In this document: in pieces, positions 1 through 5,335 of the stretch
Numbering within the stretch: position 1 is the first letter of the stretch
How the letters are laid out: every line of letters begins with the position of its first letter
Assembly: GCA_913053665.1 (NCBI GenBank)
Contig: CAJXGR010000171.1
Span: 1 to 6,830 of the forward strand
DNA: 6,830 nt
DNA from: an uncultured Spirochaetia bacterium
GTDB lineage: Bacteria > Spirochaetota > UBA6919
Direction of reading: 5' to 3'
The notes under the pieces: model-generated
The model's database searches: none
What the model saw: the letters and a program-made list of their open reading frames with translations, nothing else
What the model was told of the DNA's origin: nothing
Made by a program: the position numbers and the translations under genes

Positions 1-411
1 ACTAAATACTTGGACATGCATGGGAACTTGTCCTGGAGGCGATAAAACTGTTTCTAAATCGAAAAAAGTAGAGGCAGCGAGTGCAATCACTGTACCAACA
101 GTATTATAGATAATAAGATCGAGAGCATCGCTTCCAGTAGCCCATGTAGCTACTACATTAATGGTTGTGGCTGTTCCCCAGCCGAATGTAAAATAATCAT
201 CGGGAGCCCCGTCTGTCGTTCCGGTTACCGTTATCACCATTCCCTTATCAATATTAACCCCTAGATTAGTGGCTGTAGCAAGAGAATCATTCGGCTCAAC
301 TTCTGCGATTGGACCAATAGACACAGTGGTGGTATTGGTATCAAAAGGATCACAAGAAAAAGTCACACAAAATACGCCTATCAAAACAAATAATGTGATT
401 TTACTTGACAT
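1..411 (-). CDS. Putative lipoprotein with a PPC-like domain (3' end beyond left edge)
   Basis: The first 137 residues are visible; the frame is open to the window edge, so the C-terminus is missing. The start is an ATG at 409-411 with an AAAGGAG Shine-Dalgarno six bases upstream. Residues 1-19 form a short basic, then hydrophobic, export signal. Cys20 in VTFSC is the likely lipidation site; this lipobox is looser than the classical LxxC form but tolerable in spirochaetes. From about residue 37 the protein matches the bacterial pre-peptidase C-terminal (PPC) pattern: EVEPNDS near 37-43, DDYFTF at 71-76 and LDLIIYN at 97-103. PPC domains are small beta-sandwiches found at the ends of secreted proteases and in surface proteins, with no catalysis of their own. 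No protease domain is visible, although one could follow downstream. It probably sits on a membrane facing the periplasm or the outside. It lies 94 bases behind the barrel gene on the same strand and is likely co-transcribed. Export is well supported; the lipid anchor is less certain. Confidence 0.72.
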   Translation of the reverse strand, partial: MSSKITLFVLIGVFCVTFSCDPFDTNTTTVSIGPIAEVEPNDSLATATNLGVNIDKGMVITVTGTTDGAPDDYFTFGWGTATTINVVATWATGSDALDLIIYNTVGTVIALAASTFFDLETVLSPPGQVPMHVQVFS

Positions 412-417
412 CGCTCT

Positions 418-424
418 CTCCTTT
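418..424 (-). promoter_or_regulatory. Shine-Dalgarno of the PPC-like lipoprotein gene
   Basis: On the minus strand AAAGGAG lies six bases before the ATG at 409-411. It fixes the start of the lipoprotein. The rest of the 94-base gap (412-505) shows no clear promoter and no terminator in the direction of the two genes, which supports co-transcription with the upstream barrel gene. Confidence 0.7.
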
Positions 425-505
425 AATAGTTATTGGCTTATTCATTTTGCTTGGCTTAATAAGCCTTTTTCCTTGAATATTTCCAGGATACTGAAACACA
501 AAGCT

Positions 506-1195
506 TTATAATCGATAGCTAACAGCTAAACTAGGAATAAAGTAAAAATGCAAATTGCTAACCAACTTTTCCTGGAGATCTTGTCCTATCAGTAAACTAT
601 TTTCTTGTTTGATATAAAAATGCTTTCCAATTCTAAATGAAAACTCAATGGCTGCCTTTCCTAAAGCAAAAGTAGAATAGTAACTATTGCTAAAGTTTGC
701 GTGAGTCAGGGTTAACATAGCACCCGCCCCAATTTTAGGGGAGACTATGATTTTATTGCTCAAATGAATATCCCCCACAAGACTGACGGTTACAGGGAAA
801 AGGTGACTCACTCTCTTGTTAGGGAGAAGATTTGTCTTACTGTTAAGCCCAAAATAGCCCAACTCAAACTCAAGATAATTATATTTGTATCCAACACTGA
901 AAAAAGGAATCCATGATTCTTCCTGGTTTTTTACAGACCCAAAAAGGATTGGATAGCCGCCACGCAAGATAATTTGACGATTTGATTTTACCGGTCTTTT
1001 GATGTCTGTACGCACATTGATAACTCTAAGAGTTTCCAAAGGGTCTCCGGCACTCTTTTTGGGGGGAAGCTCCTTAAGTTTGAAAGGCACCAATTCATAA
1101 TCAGAAACACATATCTCAGGATACACCAATAGAAAAGTTATTGCCATTAAATATATATGAAATTTATGATTTCCTATAAACCATGACCAAATCAT
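506..1195 (-). CDS. Putative outer-membrane beta-barrel protein
   Basis: A complete 229-residue protein that I cannot assign to a named family. Residues 1-31 look like a Sec signal peptide: K11 and H13, then a hydrophobic stretch from about 14 to 28, then a possible cleavage after Ser31. Met17 could be an alternative start, but it would leave a signal without a positive charge, so I prefer Met1. A weak AAGGG lies about nine bases upstream of Met1. The mature protein has a roughly 25-residue polar lead-in followed by repeated alternating hydrophobic/polar stretches rich in Gly, Tyr and Phe, for example around QIILRGGYPILFGS, FFSVGYKYNYLEFELGYFG and AAIEFSFRIGKHFYIKQ. It ends in FIPSLAVSYRL, an alternating terminal strand with a hydrophobic last residue, as in proteins handled by the BAM machinery. 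About eight strands would fit the length. The PPC-like lipoprotein follows on the same strand. The barrel call is inferred from sequence texture, not from homology. Confidence 0.6.
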   Translation of the reverse strand: MIWSWFIGNHKFHIYLMAITFLLVYPEICVSDYELVPFKLKELPPKKSAGDPLETLRVINVRTDIKRPVKSNRQIILRGGYPILFGSVKNQEESWIPFFSVGYKYNYLEFELGYFGLNSKTNLLPNKRVSHLFPVTVSLVGDIHLSNKIIVSPKIGAGAMLTLTHANFSNSYYSTFALGKAAIEFSFRIGKHFYIKQENSLLIGQDLQEKLVSNLHFYFIPSLAVSYRL

Positions 1196-1465
1196 TGAGT
1201 ATTCCCTTTAACATTACTCTGTAAATAATTATTTGCCAATACCCTATCCGGATATTTTCAAGGATCAATACAAAATCTGGTTTTACACCCTTCAAATTAA
1301 CCTATTCTGCCTTTAAAGTCAATATCTGCTTAACCATTATTCGCATGAAGCCTACTTTTTTAAAAAAAACAGTTTGTGATTTCCCTTTATCTTAATATCT
1401 TAAGAGAAATAGACTTTGATTCGACAAGATTTAAACAAATAAACCAAAAACATATAGAGGAAACA
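1196..1465. other. Divergent intergenic region, A+T-rich
   Basis: These 270 bases separate the minus-strand envelope genes from the plus-strand radical SAM gene, so promoters in both directions should lie here. By eye I can only offer weak candidates. On the minus strand, TTGGCA (1233-1238) is followed 17 bases later by a poor -10, TAATGT. No convincing pair is visible on the plus strand. Small symmetrical elements are TATCCGGATA at 1245-1254, a T6A8 block at 1356-1369 that may bend DNA, and CTTAA-TATC-TTAAG at 1391-1404. The last lies within an in-frame upstream extension of the radical SAM frame that begins with a GTG at 1376. I take that extension as leader because it has no Shine-Dalgarno and precedes a good one. 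Confidence 0.4.
1456..1461 (+). promoter_or_regulatory. Shine-Dalgarno setting the radical SAM start
   Basis: AGAGGA sits four bases before the ATG at 1466-1468. It favours this ATG over the upstream in-frame GTG at 1376, which has no comparable site. The 30 extra residues from the GTG would precede the beta-strand KVMLINPP that normally begins this protein family. Confidence 0.65.
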
Positions 1466-2986
1466 ATGACTCTAAATAAAATAAAGAATCCAAAGGTGAT
1501 GCTTATCAACCCACCTTTCTATAGATTTATCACCTTCTCCTATGCGTATAATCCTATGGGGAACAGGTATATAGCCGCCATGCTTCGTAAGCATGAGTAT
1601 GAAACATATGTTTACAACTTTGACTTCCCGGAAACCATATCTCCAAAAGAACCTGACTGGCTACCCTATAGCGAAAACTATGGTGAGCAATATAAAATGG
1701 AGATGGATAACCTTGATAATCCTATCTGGAAAGAGATTGAGGCCACTCTGGGGAAAGTCAAACCGGATATACTGGGTGTCACGTCCATGACTCCTCAGAT
1801 GAACACTGGCCTGATGGTGGCTCGTCTCATGAAAAAGATTAATCCGAACTGTGTTGTGGTGTTTGGCGGTATCCATCCCACCTCAGTCCCCTATGAGACA
1901 GCTCAATACCCTGACATCGATGTGGTCTGTGCGGGTGAAGGGGAATTGACCATGCTGGATCTAGTGCAAACCCTTGAAAAAGGCGGAGATCTCCGAAACG
2001 TCCCTGGCCTGGCCTTCTTTGACAAAGACGGTGAGTATTGCAAGACAGAAAGCAGAACTCTCATCGCTGATCTGGACAGCATCCCCTATCCCATAAGAGA
2101 TTTTCCCACTGAAGCAGAGAGGGAATTCATGCTTCACAGAGGTTCTATCCTGACCAGCCGAGGATGTCCATATTCCTGTACGTTCTGTGCCAGAAAGCCG
2201 ATCTGGGGTAAGAGCATCCGTTATCGTACGGCTGAAAACGTTGTGGACGAATTGGATTATATGCACCATGAACTAGGCATTAAAAACATCATGTTTGAAG
2301 ATGACACTCTCGCCCTCCGTTTCAAGCGGATGCAGGAGCTTTTCGCCCTTATGGAACAGCGAAACATCAATATAAATTACACCATACAAACGAAAGTCCA
2401 TGTGGTGAAACCTGAACTCCTTGAGCTACTCAAGAAAACAGGCTGTACTAATATAGCCATCGGTGTGGAGTCCGGCAGTCAGTATACTTTAGATCGAATA
2501 AAAAAGAAGATCACTCTGGAGCAGGTCCGAACAGCCGTTAGACTTTGTAAAGAGTTTGATATCCTGTGTAACTCCTTTTTTATCGTCGGCTACCCGTGGG
2601 AAACAAAGGAAATGATCCAGGAGACCTTCGATTTTATGAAAGAAATCGACTCTTCCGTTGTTCACCTCTATATGTTGATCCCCCTACCCGGGACTGAACT
2701 CCATGTGGAAGCCCAACAGGAAAATCGCATCATTGCGAAAGACTGGTTCTACTACTATTTCCAGAACCCAAATGCCATGAAACGGGATCACTTCAGCAAT
2801 GAGTGGCTTTATGACAAATATCTCGAGATGAAAGAGTATATTCATAGATCCCGGAGAGACAAGATCAAACAGCGATCACGTAGCATGAAGTTTATTTATA
2901 ACAAGGTGAAAGATAATATTGATTCGCCAAAACGCCTATGGTATATGGGTAAACGTTTCATCAAATTACAAATCTCTGATTACTGA
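1466..2986 (+). CDS. Cobalamin-binding-domain radical SAM enzyme
   Basis: A complete 506-residue protein. Residues about 10-200 form the Rossmann-like B12-binding domain: an initial strand KVMLINPP, then VKPDILGVTSMTP, then the conserved GGIHP at 134-138, then DVVCAGEGE. The cobalamin-coordinating DxHxxG motif is absent, as is usual for this class. The radical SAM core follows, with the 4Fe-4S ligands Cys234, Cys238 and Cys241 in CPYSCTFC. SAM-barrel motifs follow: FEDDT at 277-281, GVESGS at 333-338 and IVGYPWET at 373-380. About 100 residues rich in Lys, Arg and aromatics close the protein. Family members use SAM and often cobalamin to methylate or rearrange unreactive carbons, as in BchE-like and hopanoid/lipid-modifying enzymes. 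The substrate cannot be read from sequence, and no neighbour suggests a pathway. It stands alone between a divergent promoter region and a G/C-rich palindrome. Its base composition is visibly richer in G+C than rsmG or the flanking minus-strand genes. The family call is firm; the reaction is unknown. Confidence 0.93.
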   Translation: MTLNKIKNPKVMLINPPFYRFITFSYAYNPMGNRYIAAMLRKHEYETYVYNFDFPETISPKEPDWLPYSENYGEQYKMEMDNLDNPIWKEIEATLGKVKPDILGVTSMTPQMNTGLMVARLMKKINPNCVVVFGGIHPTSVPYETAQYPDIDVVCAGEGELTMLDLVQTLEKGGDLRNVPGLAFFDKDGEYCKTESRTLIADLDSIPYPIRDFPTEAEREFMLHRGSILTSRGCPYSCTFCARKPIWGKSIRYRTAENVVDELDYMHHELGIKNIMFEDDTLALRFKRMQELFALMEQRNININYTIQTKVHVVKPELLELLKKTGCTNIAIGVESGSQYTLDRIKKKITLEQVRTAVRLCKEFDILCNSFFIVGYPWETKEMIQETFDFMKEIDSSVVHLYMLIPLPGTELHVEAQQENRIIAKDWFYYYFQNPNAMKRDHFSNEWLYDKYLEMKEYIHRSRRDKIKQRSRSMKFIYNKVKDNIDSPKRLWYMGKRFIKLQISDY

Positions 2987-2998
2987 TCCAAAAGCTAT

Positions 2999-3048
2999 TC
3001 TCCCTCTTGCTCCCTCTCCCTACACGGAGAGGGTTGGGGTGAGGGTGA
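2999..3048. repeat. REP-like G/C-rich palindrome (CCCTCTCC / GGAGAGGG class)
   Basis: A perfect 8-bp stem, CCCTCTCC at 3012-3019 against GGAGAGGG at 3026-3033, closes a six-base loop. An outer arm CCCTC (3002-3006) pairs with GAGGG (3041-3045), and TC (2999-3000) pairs with GA (3047-3048) across one mismatch. The right arm carries GGTTGGGGTGAGGGT (3032-3046). From general knowledge, this type of sequence recurs in intergenic DNA of many unrelated bacteria and is mis-called as protein rich in PSPQPSP-like and CREREQE-like peptides. In the minus-strand frame here it reads SPSPQPSPCREREQEGE. It is far richer in G+C than its surroundings. Membership of a dispersed family in this genome is inference from one copy. 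Confidence 0.65.
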
Positions 3049-3053
3049 TTTTT
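3012..3053 (+). terminator. Possible terminator of the radical SAM gene
   Basis: The strong inner stem of the REP-like palindrome begins 26 bases after the radical SAM stop codon. A T5 run (3049-3053) lies 15 bases after the inner stem and directly after the outer arm. If the full nested structure folds, it resembles an intrinsic terminator; with only the inner stem folded, the T run is too far away. REP-type hairpins can instead stabilise the upstream mRNA against exonucleases. Either role is inference. Confidence 0.35.
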
Positions 3054-3085
3054 GGTATTTGATCGATGACTGACAACGGCATAAA

Positions 3086-3103
3086 TAAGGATGCCAATCC
3101 TTA
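3086..3103. promoter_or_regulatory. Inverted repeat upstream of the HIT gene
   Basis: TAAGGAT-GCCA-ATCCTTA is a perfect 7-bp dyad with a four-base centre, 45 bases before the HIT start codon. No T run follows, so a terminator is unlikely. A weak promoter can be imagined around it: CTGACA at 3070-3075, then 17 bases, then GCCAAT at 3093-3098, a poor -10. The dyad would cover such a promoter and could be a repressor site. It could equally be a hairpin in the 5' leader. Confidence 0.3.
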
Positions 3104-3137
3104 AAGCTTATTAATACAAGTTTTTCTGAACCTTGCT

Positions 3138-3143
3138 GGAGGT
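3138..3143 (+). promoter_or_regulatory. Strong Shine-Dalgarno for a TTG start (HIT gene)
   Basis: GGAGGT ends five bases before the TTG at 3149-3151. This is the best ribosome-binding site in the window. Together with the family-typical N-terminus (MSDCVFCKI) it establishes the non-ATG start. No ATG or GTG is available near this point in the frame. Confidence 0.8.
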
Positions 3144-3148
3144 ATTCC

Positions 3149-3559
3149 TTGTCTGATTGCGTCTTTTGTAAAATCCTGGCAGGTGACATCCCATCCCACA
3201 AGCTCTATGAAGATGAACATACTTATGTCTTCCTGGACGCTTTCCCTGGAACCAAGGGTCACACGCTGATTATTCCCAAAAAACATTATGAAGACCTCTT
3301 TGATATTCCTAATGACCAGATGACATATCTTGTCCAGGTCTCTCAGAAGGTGGCCAAGGCATTAAGGGAGGTTCTGAACTTTGATGGGATCAACTTCTTT
3401 CAAAATACGGGGACTGCAGCAGGCCAAACGGTTTTTCACATTCACTTTCACTTGTTCCCAAGATGGTCAGGGGATAATGCATTGGGTGGATGGTCGGCGA
3501 CGACACCTGATAAGGATTATTTTGAGGGGCTAAAAAAACAACTAATAAAAATGCTATGA
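3149..3559 (+). CDS. HIT-family nucleotide-binding protein
   Basis: A complete 136-residue cytoplasmic protein of normal length for the histidine-triad family. Cys4 and Cys7 (DCVFC) form the first half of the zinc site common in bacterial members; His46 and His97 are the likely other ligands. GHTLIIPKKH (37-46) is the conserved core strand. AAGQTVFHIHFHLFPR (90-105) holds the triad His97, His99 and His101. In this fold the middle histidine attacks the alpha-phosphate of nucleotide substrates. HinT-type members cleave nucleoside 5'-phosphoramidates and related AMP conjugates; other members cleave dinucleoside polyphosphates. Sequence alone cannot separate these activities, so I give no symbol. 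It is transcribed alone, after a REP-like palindrome and a dyad, and converges with the exported-protein gene. Its last codons and stop lie inside the left arm of the shared terminator. Confidence 0.95.
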   Translation: MSDCVFCKILAGDIPSHKLYEDEHTYVFLDAFPGTKGHTLIIPKKHYEDLFDIPNDQMTYLVQVSQKVAKALREVLNFDGINFFQNTGTAAGQTVFHIHFHLFPRWSGDNALGGWSATTPDKDYFEGLKKQLIKML

Positions 3560-3584
3560 CCGCTAACAACGACCATAGCATTTT
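3548..3584. terminator. Bidirectional terminator overlapping the HIT stop codon
   Basis: AAAATGCTATG (3548-3558) and CATAGCATTTT (3574-3584) make a perfect 11-bp stem with a 15-base loop. The stem ends in A:T pairs, so a T tract appears at the 3' side on either strand; the minus strand reads T5 after GCA. It lies between two convergent genes, which is where a shared terminator is expected. The left arm contains the penultimate HIT codons and part of the TGA stop, so coding and termination signals are superimposed. Confidence 0.75.
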
Positions 3585-3667
3585 GGGCTAAAAAAAGGAG
3601 AACTTTCTAAACTAGAGAGATCTCTGTTTACGTTTATTAACAACACACAAAAAGACGAATTATTCCT

Positions 3668-4393
3668 TTAATTCTTTTCACTGGCTAAAAGTCTTCTAAT
3701 TTTGCTTTTAACCTTCCTGAGATGAGATCTAGCTTGTCTAGCACTTCTCAAATGGCTAAATGTTAGAGTCCCTTTGTATCCAATCATTTGAGAGTATTTG
3801 TTTTTCGCTGGGTGAAAAATATATTCAACGCGTATTTTTTTATTCTTCCAAAGAAATCGGTTATATCCCCTGTACTGGATTTCAGATTCTTCACTTTGAG
3901 CTTCTCCCAGCCGATCTTTAAGGACTCTCAAAACAACAAGAGCCTGGCTCACTCTATGAAAATGAAGGCTTGCTTCTTTCTCATACAATCGATCTCGATA
4001 GAAAGTGAGCCTCACAAACTGAATCAATGGATTCCATTTATGGATGGGATAATATCGGGATAGGGTGAAGTCATTGATCTGTCTGAGAGACAATTGAGAG
4101 TGATTCGATCGGGTAACAATTGAAAAGTCTTCATCATAGAAGTTTTGGTTTTTTTTTATTAAATAAGGGAAATCAACTCTTTTTTTTATCTCCCTTTCAA
4201 AATGCCCTTCCACAACCTTAACAAGCTTATAATGAACTTTATCCTGTTTCTTAAATTGCTCCCCAATCCCCTTTGGGTCATGGCCAAAGGCTAAAGAGTC
4301 CAGATCATTCCACAGCTTACGTGAGGGAGATTTGTCTTCTGCAAAGGAAATACAATAAATGGAAAGGGTAATAAGGATTATTATAATCTTCAT
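3668..4393 (-). CDS. Exported protein of unknown function
   Basis: A complete 241-residue protein whose family I do not recognise. It starts with a clear Sec signal peptide: Met-Lys, a hydrophobic run of residues 3-15, and a likely cleavage after Ala18 (S-F-A before Glu19). Cys14 is not in a good lipobox, so I predict a soluble periplasmic or secreted product. There is no second membrane segment. The mature part is rich in Lys and Arg with many aromatic residues (for example LSRYYPIHKWNPLIQFVR and LTFYRDRLYEKEASLHFHR). It ends in a highly basic, probably helical tail (RSARQARSHLRKVKSKIRRLL). Its coding strand has an A8 tract at codons 69-72 and an A9 tract at codons 79-82, both encoding Ile-Lys-Lys. 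The ATG has no good Shine-Dalgarno. It is divergent from rsmG, convergent with the HIT gene, and apparently its own transcription unit. Confidence 0.75.
   Translation of the reverse strand: MKIIIILITLSIYCISFAEDKSPSRKLWNDLDSLAFGHDPKGIGEQFKKQDKVHYKLVKVVEGHFEREIKKRVDFPYLIKKNQNFYDEDFSIVTRSNHSQLSLRQINDFTLSRYYPIHKWNPLIQFVRLTFYRDRLYEKEASLHFHRVSQALVVLRVLKDRLGEAQSEESEIQYRGYNRFLWKNKKIRVEYIFHPAKNKYSQMIGYKGTLTFSHLRSARQARSHLRKVKSKIRRLLASEKN
4149..4187 (-). repeat. Paired poly-A tracts (A9 and A8) inside the exported-protein gene
   Basis: The coding strand has A8 at 4180-4187 and A9 at 4149-4157, only 22 bases apart. Each begins with an ATA isoleucine codon followed by AAA AAA. Runs of this length are prone to polymerase slippage, during replication or transcription, and a one-base change would shift the frame after about one third of the protein. 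The reading frame is intact here. In A+T-rich genomes such runs also arise by chance at lysine codons. Confidence 0.6.
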
Positions 4394-4675
4394 AATTTAT
4401 TACATTACTAACTAATATCTTTGTTTAACCTTATAATTATGACTTTTTTTAAACAACTCACCATTTTTTACATCGGTTTATTCCATGATTACTTAATTAT
4501 TTTTTTTAACTCACAAGTATTCATGATAATAAAGAAATATAGGAGTGTATACAACTCTATTTTATATTAATGAGAGTTTAAAATTCCCTTTCGTTTCTGC
4601 CGATATGGACCATGAGTGAATGGGATAAAACTTGTTCGATATAGACTAATAAATCCTTCAAAGAACTATTATTCA
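4394..4675. other. A+T-rich divergent region upstream of rsmG
   Basis: About 280 very A+T-rich bases lie between the exported-protein gene and rsmG. There are T tracts at 4444-4450, 4464-4469 and 4500-4507. A perfect TATAAT occurs at 4432-4437 but has no matching -35. Other -10-like strings are AATAAA at 4528-4533, 17 bases after TTTAAC, and TATATT at 4563-4568. A small imperfect dyad, GAGT-GTATACA-ACTC, lies at 4543-4557. Promoters for rsmG-parA-parB and for the divergent gene must be here, but I cannot single one out. No parS-like or DnaA-box-like sequence was seen. Confidence 0.4.
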
Positions 4676-5323
4676 ATGGAATCTGAAAATAAAGACTTAT
4701 TAATAAAAGGACTAAAAAAACTGAACATTTCTTTTAATGATGATGTAATTCAAAAGATAGACAGTTTCATCATGCTTTACACTGAGTGGAACAGGAACAT
4801 CAATATATCGGCTATCAGAGGGGAAAAGGAGATTATTATCCGTCACGTTTTAGACTCACTTACCCCCATCTCATTTCTAAAGTCCATGGGTTTATGGAAT
4901 TACAATGCTAAGTACATAGATTTAGGGACTGGTGGGGGTTTACCGGGTATCATGTTAAAGATCATAGACTCAAAGCTTCCAATAGACCTTGGCGAAGTCA
5001 GTAAAAAAAAGATTTGCTTTTTAAAGGAAGTTATTCTACATTTATCACTGTCTAATGTTGAGATCATTGATTCCTCGGTCGCTAAAGTAAAAGAAGTCTA
5101 TCATTATGTTTTTGTTAGAGCCTTTGGGTCTTTGCAAAAAATCGTTCAGGAATCTGGTATTTATATAAATAAGGGGAAAATTATTGCCTATAAAGGGAAA
5201 AAAGAAAAGGTCATTCAGGAACTTGAAGGCCTGTCCCCAACACTTAAGCAACATCTCATTGTTCAAAGAATCAAAGTCCCTTTTCTTGATGAAGAGAGAC
5301 ATCTCGTAATAATTCAGTCCTAA
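4676..5323 (+). CDS. rsmG: 16S rRNA (guanine-N7) methyltransferase RsmG
   Basis: This cytoplasmic SAM-dependent enzyme (also GidB) methylates N7 of a conserved guanine in the 530 loop of 16S rRNA (G527 in E. coli numbering). Its loss in other bacteria gives low-level streptomycin resistance. From Met at 4676 the protein has 215 residues, a normal length. The N-terminal helical region contains the family pattern MLYTEWNRNINISAIR (33-48) and RHVLDSL (56-62). The SAM-binding loop is YIDLGTGGGLPGI at 80-92, followed by EVSKKKICFLKEV and the later VRAFGSL motif. An in-frame GTG at 4616 would add 20 residues that do not resemble family members. Neither start has a good Shine-Dalgarno, so the start is provisional. 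parA begins 12 bases after the stop codon. The gene is markedly richer in A+T than parB. The mnmG and mnmE genes that often precede rsmG are not here. Confidence 0.93.
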   Translation: MESENKDLLIKGLKKLNISFNDDVIQKIDSFIMLYTEWNRNINISAIRGEKEIIIRHVLDSLTPISFLKSMGLWNYNAKYIDLGTGGGLPGIMLKIIDSKLPIDLGEVSKKKICFLKEVILHLSLSNVEIIDSSVAKVKEVYHYVFVRAFGSLQKIVQESGIYINKGKIIAYKGKKEKVIQELEGLSPTLKQHLIVQRIKVPFLDEERHLVIIQS

Positions 5324-5325
5324 AT

Positions 5326-5329
5326 GGAG
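5326..5329 (+). promoter_or_regulatory. Shine-Dalgarno deciding the parA start
   Basis: GGAG lies six bases before the ATG at 5336-5338. An earlier in-frame ATG at 5324, touching the rsmG stop codon, overlaps this site and would add Met-Glu-Thr-Lys. The second ATG gives the usual MGKVITIANQKGG opening, so it is preferred. Confidence 0.75.
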
Positions 5330-5335
5330 ACTAAA

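Noticed and set aside
453..470. GGCTTA-A-TAAGCC followed by T5, terminator-like on the plus strand
   Set aside because: No plus-strand gene ends here, the realistic stem is only about four pairs with a five-base loop, and on the strand of the flanking genes it has no T tail.
269..511. An 80-codon plus-strand open frame
   Set aside because: It lies antisense to the start of the PPC-like lipoprotein, which has a signal peptide, family motifs and a good Shine-Dalgarno.
1376..1465. A 30-codon N-terminal extension of the radical SAM protein from GTG 1376
   Set aside because: It has no Shine-Dalgarno, has no family resemblance, and is followed by an ATG with AGAGGA at good spacing.
2995..3201. 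A minus-strand open frame rich in SPSPQPSP and CREREQE
   Set aside because: This is the translation of the REP-like palindrome plus antisense HIT sequence; such peptides are a known annotation artefact.
3390..3581. A minus-strand 63-codon frame with a hydrophobic start that could look like a membrane peptide
   Set aside because: It is antisense to the conserved HIT histidine-triad region and its start codon lies in the terminator stem; there is no Shine-Dalgarno.
3592..3603. AAAGGAG-like sequence after the HIT gene, as a ribosome-binding site for a small gene
   Set aside because: No start codon with an open frame follows at usable distance.
3616..3625. 10-bp palindrome AGAGATCTCT between the convergent genes
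   Set aside because: With no loop and no T tract it is unlikely to be a terminator, and a palindrome of this size is common by chance.
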